A stretch of DNA of 64,000 bases from Chthonomonas calidirosea T49 (GTDB lineage: Bacteria; Armatimonadota; Chthonomonadetes; Chthonomonadales; Chthonomonadaceae), in contig NC_021487.1 of NCBI RefSeq assembly GCF_000427095.1, forward strand, positions 865,719-929,718, given 5' to 3'. A model generated the notes under the pieces. It saw nothing but the letters and a program-made list of their open reading frames with translations. It was not told the DNA's origin and made no database searches. Each line of letters starts with the position of its first letter. Position 1 is the first letter of the stretch. The position numbers were made by a program, and so were the translations under genes. Below, piece by piece: positions 59,554-64,000 of this stretch.

Positions 59554-61438
59554 ACTTTCTACCATTCAGGGCTACGAACTGCTGGAGCTTATAGGAGAAG
59601 GCCCACTTTTCGCCGTTTATAAAGCGCGCGACACGAAAACGAATCGTGTTGTCGCTTTGAAACAGGTGGTGCCTGAACGCGCCACGGATGTCCGCTTTCT
59701 TCAGGGCCTGCAGATCGGCCTTCAAAAAGCACAACAGCTGTCACATCCTAACATCACAGCCCTTTACAGTATTCAGCTGCAAGCCGCAAGCCCATTTTTC
59801 GTCACCGAATTTGCGCGCGGAACCAACCTGAAAGAACGCATCCATCGTATCGCACCCTTTACCGTGCCCGTAGCCGTGGACATCGCCTGTACCCTTGCCG
59901 ATGCCCTGCGCGTAGCACATAGCCTCGAACTGCCCCATGGCGACCTACGCCCCCAAAACATCATCGTAACCCCGGAAGGGGCCGTTAAGATCATAGATTT
60001 TGGTGTCGCAGAAGGCATCGCTCTCTCTCCATCCACACAACAGATTCTCCTCATGGCGCGTGCACCTTACCATGCCCCCGAGCTTTCCGTAACGCGCCCT
60101 GGCACCCCAGCAGGAGATATCTATGCCCTTGGCGCTATTCTCTACGAGATGCTTACAGGCGCCCCCCTCTATACAGCCGAAACAGCGCAAGCCATCGCCG
60201 ATCTCCACGCCTTCGCTGCCATCCCCTCCCCGCGCACGGTGAACTCCAGTGTGCCCCGCGCCCTGGAAGGCATCACCCTCAAATGCTTACAGAAACGGCC
60301 GGAACAACGCTACACCTCCGCTGCCGATCTGCTCAATGACCTTAAAGAGGTGCGTGATGCCCTGCGCTTCGGTAAGCCGCTCTCTTGGTCGCTTGCCGAC
60401 ATCGAAAACCTCTCCGACGCTCCCCCACGCCGTCCCACACCAGAACCAACAGCCGTATCTCCTGCCCCTTCATCCACCACAGCAGGCGATGAAACTTCTC
60501 AGCCCGTGAGGCCTATGGCTATGCCCTCATCTACAAATCGTCTTCGTGCCCGTGAAGAGCGCCTCTCTAGCTGCCTCCTTGCCGCAATTGGCGCTGTATC
60601 GGCAGTGATCGTGTTGCTGCTCGTGGCCTTCTACGCGATCTACCATACCTACTGGGTCGCTCCTCCTGCCATTCATGCCCCCAACTTCGTGGGCATGAAC
60701 GTTGATGATGCGCAAAAACTGGCCTCCCAGCTTCATATCCATCTCCTGCTTCATGGGGATTACATGGATAAGCCACGCAATATCATCTATAAAACCGATC
60801 TTGCTCCAGGTGAGGAGATCCGCCCAGACCACTACGTCAACGTCTGGTACAGCAAAGGCCCAACCTATGTCAACGTTCCGAACGTGGTGGGTCTGCCGCG
60901 CGATCAGGCGGAACAGAAGCTCCTGAGCGTGGGACTAAAGGTGGGACAGGTGATACCAGTCTATAGCAACACGGTGCCCCAGGGCGTTGTGGTAAGCCAA
61001 GATGTTTCCGACCAGAAGCGTGTGCTGCACGACACCGCGGTAGACCTCACGGTGAGCGATGGCCCTCAACCCGACTACGCTCAGCCAGCGCCTCCTTCCA
61101 GCAGCACCACCGATAACAGCTCCACGCCGCCCCCGTCAGACACCAACAGCTCTAACGACCAGCTGCAAACCCATGAATTTAAATCCACCATTGTGCTTCA
61201 ACCAACGGCCACGAGCGGGCCAGGCCCCTGGGAGGTAAGGATATCTTATACAGATGCCACCGGCATTCCTATAGATGTCATTGATGAGCAGCACTACTCC
61301 GGTGACAAAGTGCCCATTGACTTCACCTATCAGGGCGATCACTTCACGTTGCGCATCTACTACAACGACCAGCTCGTCCTACAGCATGTCTACTACGCCT
61401 CTCAAGCTCAATCCGATCCAAAAGGCAACACACCATGA
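59546..61438 (+). CDS. Serine/threonine protein kinase with PASTA domains (PknB/PrkC type)
   Basis: 630 aa. Cytoplasmic kinase domain (about 8-270): the Gly loop is I-G-E-G-P-L-F-A-V (third Gly lost), VALK lysine K39, catalytic loop H-G-D-L-R-P-Q-N (131-138) and D-F-G (151). HRD is therefore HGD, with the catalytic Asp kept. A Pro/Thr-rich linker, one membrane helix (about 350-370), two PASTA domains (about 377-440 and 441-507: V-P-N-V-V-G-L-P-R-D-Q-A) and a C-terminal beta-rich domain follow. PASTA domains sense muropeptides or lipid II. GTG 59546 has GAGGAG 4 nt upstream. A PrkC-rpe neighbourhood also occurs in Bacillus; here the phosphatase and RsgA are absent. Confidence 0.93.
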   Translation: MAELSTIQGYELLELIGEGPLFAVYKARDTKTNRVVALKQVVPERATDVRFLQGLQIGLQKAQQLSHPNITALYSIQLQAASPFFVTEFARGTNLKERIHRIAPFTVPVAVDIACTLADALRVAHSLELPHGDLRPQNIIVTPEGAVKIIDFGVAEGIALSPSTQQILLMARAPYHAPELSVTRPGTPAGDIYALGAILYEMLTGAPLYTAETAQAIADLHAFAAIPSPRTVNSSVPRALEGITLKCLQKRPEQRYTSAADLLNDLKEVRDALRFGKPLSWSLADIENLSDAPPRRPTPEPTAVSPAPSSTTAGDETSQPVRPMAMPSSTNRLRAREERLSSCLLAAIGAVSAVIVLLLVAFYAIYHTYWVAPPAIHAPNFVGMNVDDAQKLASQLHIHLLLHGDYMDKPRNIIYKTDLAPGEEIRPDHYVNVWYSKGPTYVNVPNVVGLPRDQAEQKLLSVGLKVGQVIPVYSNTVPQGVVVSQDVSDQKRVLHDTAVDLTVSDGPQPDYAQPAPPSSSTTDNSSTPPPSDTNSSNDQLQTHEFKSTIVLQPTATSGPGPWEVRISYTDATGIPIDVIDEQHYSGDKVPIDFTYQGDHFTLRIYYNDQLVLQHVYYASQAQSDPKGNTP

Positions 61439-62106
61439 GAACGATACGGATTGCGCCATCTCTCCTATCAGCCAACTTTGGGCGGCTCGCTCAGGCCGCT
61501 AAAGAGGCCGAGGAGGCCGGCGCGGAATACCTGCATTTCGATGTAATGGACGGCCGCTTTGTGCCCAATATCACCATGGGGCCGGCGGCTCTACAGGCCC
61601 TTCGCCCCGTCTCCTCCGCCTTCTTCGATGTCCATCTGATGATCGTAGAACCGGAACGCTACCTCGAAGACTTCCGTCGCGCCGGTGCCGACGGCATCAC
61701 CGTGCATGTGGAGGCCTGCACACATCTCCAACGCACCCTCGCCCACATACGTAGCTTGGGCGCAAAGGCGGGTGTGGCTCTTAATCCTGCCACACCTCCC
61801 GAGGTACTGGAGTACGTTCTGGAAGATCTCGATCTCGTTCTCGTTATGACCGTGAACCCTGGTTTCGGGGGGCAGGAGTTTTTGCCAACCATGCTGCCTA
61901 AAATCGAGCAGGTGCATCAGCTTGTGACCCACGTCGCCCACCCGATCGCTATTGAGGTAGATGGGGGCATTGACGTGCATACCGCTCCACAAACGGTTGC
62001 ACGAGGGGCAAATGTCCTTGTAGCGGGAACCGCCATCTATCATCACCCTGAAGGGGTAAGCGCTGGAGTGCGTGCACTTCGTCGCTCTGTAGAGGGCTTG
62101 CGATGA
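61435..62106 (+). CDS. rpe: Ribulose-phosphate 3-epimerase
   Basis: 223 aa. Interconverts ribulose-5-P and xylulose-5-P. TIM-barrel motifs: A-P-S-L-L-S-A-N-F, F-D-V-M-D-G-R-F-V-P-N-I-T-M-G-P, D-V-H-L-M-I (about 65), M-T-V-N-P-G-F-G-G-Q (about 140) and V-D-G-G-I-D (about 175). ATG 61435 overlaps the kinase stop by 4 nt. Confidence 0.97.
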   Translation: MRTIRIAPSLLSANFGRLAQAAKEAEEAGAEYLHFDVMDGRFVPNITMGPAALQALRPVSSAFFDVHLMIVEPERYLEDFRRAGADGITVHVEACTHLQRTLAHIRSLGAKAGVALNPATPPEVLEYVLEDLDLVLVMTVNPGFGGQEFLPTMLPKIEQVHQLVTHVAHPIAIEVDGGIDVHTAPQTVARGANVLVAGTAIYHHPEGVSAGVRALRRSVEGLR

Positions 62107-62516
62107 CACAAGACGATCGCAACCGAACCACTCTCGACCTGCCGCTCTCTCCTCGTTCGCGCCGCTTAAGAACGGTTGGAGCGCTGCTCATGCTTGCCAT
62201 TCTTGGCATGATCGCCTTCGGATGGTTCTATCTCCAACCCAAACTCTCCTATGCGGTGCATGCCAATTCTCACATCGTGCACGATCTGCGCTATCCACCT
62301 ATCCTGCGCGAACATGCCCGCCGAGTTGCCGTAACGCAGCTGATGTTCGGCATGTACTACTGGGCCTTTTGCTTCCTCCTAGTCCTCGGCCTTCTATTTG
62401 TTGCCTGGCTTGACATCGTCGAGACGCGAGTTCGCGCCCTTCTCGCTCGGCGCGACATGGTACGCCAGATCGCCACCTCCGGTCGCTCAACCTCCTCTCA
62501 AGAGAGAAAGGAATGA
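62103..62516 (+). CDS. Small membrane protein between rpe and ribD
   Basis: 137 aa with two membrane helices (about 26-46 and 83-104) separated by a segment containing H-A-N-S-H-I-V-H-D-L-R. No family recognised. It overlaps rpe and ribD by 4 nt each, so it is surely translated with them. Confidence 0.75.
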   Translation: MTQDDRNRTTLDLPLSPRSRRLRTVGALLMLAILGMIAFGWFYLQPKLSYAVHANSHIVHDLRYPPILREHARRVAVTQLMFGMYYWAFCFLLVLGLLFVAWLDIVETRVRALLARRDMVRQIATSGRSTSSQERKE

Positions 62517-63646
62517 CGGAATCGGAACGCTGGATGCGCCGTGCACTGCGGCTTGCAACAAAAGGCTTTACTGCCCCTAATCCCATGGTAGGCTGCGTCT
62601 TGGTACGTAATGGGGAGATTGTTGGAGAGGGATACCATTTCGTCGCCGGAATGCCCCATGCCGAAGTCAACGCGTTACAACAGGCCGGCGAACGCGCACG
62701 CGGCGCAACCGCCTACGTTACCCTTGAGCCCTGTTGCCACTATGGGCGCACTCCCCCCTGTACCAAAGCGCTTATCGCGGCCGGTGTACGCCATGTGGTG
62801 GTGGCCACACTCGATCCAGACCCACGTGTAAGAGGGCGTGGCGTTGCGGAGCTCCGTGAGGCAGGCCTCTCCGTGGAGGTCGGTGTGCTGGAACCGGCGG
62901 CACGCGCCCTTAATCGCGCTTTCTTCCACTTTCATGAAACCGGTCTGCCTTTGATTACGCTCAAAGTAGCAATGACTCTCGACGGGAAAGTGGCTACCTT
63001 CACGGGCGACACACGCTGGATCACGGGACAAAAAGCCAGAAACTATGTGCATCGCCTCCGATCGCAAAGTGGGGCCGTATTGGCCGGCATCGGCACCGTG
63101 CTTGCCGACGATCCGCGTCTCGATGCCCGTCTCCCCGGCCGGCCCTCACCGCGCCAGCCGTTGCGCGTCATCGTAGATAGCCATCTGCGCACCCCTCCCT
63201 GCTGTGCTGCCATCCGACTTGCTCAACAAAATCCCCAGACCTATCCGCTGCTTATTGCCACCACCGCTCCGCAGCCTCCGAAAGAGCTCGCAGGATCAGG
63301 GGTCGAGGTCGTCACCCTGCCCAGCGACTCTGCCGGTCGGGTAGATCTTCACGCGCTCACTCGTCTCCTTGCCACCCGACAGATTATCAGTGTTCTGGTA
63401 GAAGGCGGGCCTACTCTCCACGAGGCCTTCCTCAAGGCGGGATTAGCAAATCGCGTGCTCTTCTTCATCGCCCCCAAGCTCGTGGGGGGAAAGAGCGCTC
63501 CAACGGCCATAGAGGGCGACGGAGTGGCCACATTGGCGGAGGCCTGGCAACTGAGCCCCTTCACGGTTCGCCGCCTCGCCCCAGATATTGTGCTTGAGGC
63601 GGATGTGCTTCCCGCGCAAAGCCGCCAAGTGAGAGGGGAGGAGTGA
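62513..63646 (+). CDS. ribD: Bifunctional riboflavin deaminase/reductase
   Basis: 377 aa. Catalyses deamination of the GTP-derived pyrimidine and reduction of its ribose side chain. The deaminase zinc site is H-A-E-V-N-A-L and P-C-C-H-Y-G-R-T-P-P-C (about 50-85); the reductase domain (about 145-370) starts with L-K-V-A-M-T-L-D-G-K-V-A and has V-E-G-G-P-T-L-H. ATG 62513 has AAAGGA just upstream. It closes the visible operon; ribE and ribBA are not in the window. Confidence 0.95.
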   Translation: MTESERWMRRALRLATKGFTAPNPMVGCVLVRNGEIVGEGYHFVAGMPHAEVNALQQAGERARGATAYVTLEPCCHYGRTPPCTKALIAAGVRHVVVATLDPDPRVRGRGVAELREAGLSVEVGVLEPAARALNRAFFHFHETGLPLITLKVAMTLDGKVATFTGDTRWITGQKARNYVHRLRSQSGAVLAGIGTVLADDPRLDARLPGRPSPRQPLRVIVDSHLRTPPCCAAIRLAQQNPQTYPLLIATTAPQPPKELAGSGVEVVTLPSDSAGRVDLHALTRLLATRQIISVLVEGGPTLHEAFLKAGLANRVLFFIAPKLVGGKSAPTAIEGDGVATLAEAWQLSPFTVRRLAPDIVLEADVLPAQSRQVRGEE

Positions 63647-63664
63647 GGCTTACAGAGGCTCGCG

Positions 63665-63695
63665 CCTATGCCTCCAGAGTCTGGAGAGGCATAGG
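63665..63695 (+). terminator. Hairpin after ribD
   Basis: CCTATGCCTC (63665-63674) pairs with GAGGCATAGG (63686-63695), with an extra inner pairing. No U-tract follows, so termination is uncertain. Confidence 0.4.
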
Positions 63696-63792
63696 TAATA
63701 GAGAGCTGTCTAATCTTTGGCGTGCTCCATCCTTTCGCAGCCGGTATACCCTTGGTTGCAGGAGAAGCCCGAAGTAATGTACTCCTATCCTA

Positions 63793-63987
63793 TCACTTCA
63801 GGTACCTACCAGCAGCCACATCGTAGTACCGAAAACCGAGCAAGCTTAACCCCCTCTCCCAATCCGTGTAGTAACCTACCAGGCCGCCATAGCCGCTGTA
63901 TGCACGAAAGGCATCGCTGTAACTCGTTATAGACCAAATCCCAAAAACTATTTCTTCTCCTCTAGCTTCTGTTCCTGCTTCTCCGCC
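63793..63987 (-). pseudogene. Degenerate RHS-repeat core fragment
   Basis: A minus-strand frame with no start codon between an in-frame stop at 63990-63988 and the stop at 63795-63793. It ends with G-Y-G-G-L-V-G-Y-Y-T-D-W-E-R-G-L-S-L-L-G, followed by F-R-Y-Y-D-V-A-A-G-R-Y-L-K. This is the RHS-associated core consensus (G-x-Y-T-D-x-E-T-G-L-x-x-x-x-x-R-Y-Y-D-P-x-x-G-R-F), but the D-P is D-V and the frame stops where R-D-P should follow. It is a remnant or the decayed tail of an RHS/YD-repeat gene. Confidence 0.55.
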
Positions 63988-64000
63988 TCACCGCTCTGAA
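63948..64000 (-). CDS. Possible C-terminal end of a gene entering from the right
   Basis: In a different frame from the RHS fragment, the last 16 codons read Q-S-G-E-A-E-K-Q-E-Q-K-L-E-E-K-K then TAG at 63950-63948. This charged tail is a plausible protein end, but 53 bases are too few to judge. Confidence 0.3.
   Translation of the reverse strand, partial: QSGEAEKQEQKLEEKK

Noticed and set aside
63717..63932. 71-codon plus-strand frame after ribD
   Set aside because: It is the shadow of the RHS fragment read on the other strand, rich in Ser/Pro/His without a ribosome site.

Overview
The window looks like a stretch of a free-living, probably Gram-negative-type bacterial chromosome of moderate G+C. 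The mix suggests the phylum Armatimonadota, and something close to Chthonomonas in particular. The pointers are a Tat-exported GH3 glycosidase with a CBM6-like insert, several very large secreted proteins of unknown family, Tat-exported Gfo/Idh oxidoreductases, a PASTA kinase, a BTAD-STAND regulator and a WhiG/FliA-type sigma factor. This assignment is inference from gene content; no rRNA or tRNA gene is present to confirm it. Many starts are GTG or TTG, and several true starts lie inside the longest open frame behind a clear Shine-Dalgarno (SD) site.

Layout. 1-5031 (minus) is the 5' part of a giant membrane protein joining a catalytically dead M28-peptidase-like domain to an FtsX/MacB-type permease; it runs off the left edge. 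5.4-10.2 kb holds a rhomboid protease, a DUF1326 protein, a BlaI-type repressor, a stand-alone LuxR-type HTH protein and an AI-2E-family transporter. 10.6-14.5 kb is regulatory: a 1037-aa BTAD-STAND-TPR activator convergent with a sigma factor. 14.8-24.5 kb carries a siroheme nitrite/sulfite reductase with a dyad at its promoter, then a polysaccharide-related block (secreted alpha/beta hydrolase, GH3-CBM6, secreted TIM-barrel-like protein). 24.8-38.6 kb is mostly housekeeping (smc, gyrA, cysE, hemL) with a VanW-G5 protein, an orphan ABC ATPase and a B12-binding-like protein.

38.7-42.7 kb has an isocitrate dehydrogenase and a sugar ABC importer (binding protein and permease, no ATPase) with a sugar isomerase/epimerase. 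43-49.3 kb is the most unusual redox cluster: a DUF6599-like exported protein, a Tat-exported DUF362 protein, a membrane polyferredoxin with about six cluster motifs, a small protein and, convergent to them, apbE (flavin transferase). 49.4-53 kb is an operon of two Tat-exported Gfo/Idh proteins and a membrane protein with a CxxCH haem motif, a calcium-loop-like motif and a DUF2231 domain. 53.2-56 kb holds an NlpC/P60 hydrolase with a His-rich linker behind a long leader, and yggU-purS-purQ.

56.3-63.6 kb is one tightly packed plus-strand operon: aroC-aroK-aroB-(membrane protein)-PASTA kinase-rpe-(membrane protein)-ribD, with 4-11-nt overlaps at most junctions. It couples the shikimate pathway, a cell-wall-sensing kinase, the pentose phosphate pathway and riboflavin synthesis. 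The right edge carries a degenerate RHS-core tail.

The strongest oddities are the dead-peptidase permease fusion, a 30-nt perfect copy of GH3 coding sequence in the 3' flank of the neighbouring hydrolase gene, the polyferredoxin/ApbE cluster, the exported Gfo/Idh-cytochrome operon, a hairpin over the cysE ribosome site, Ala/Ala at the two quinolone-determining GyrA positions, and the RHS remnant. I saw no CRISPR array, insertion sequence, tRNA or rRNA gene.
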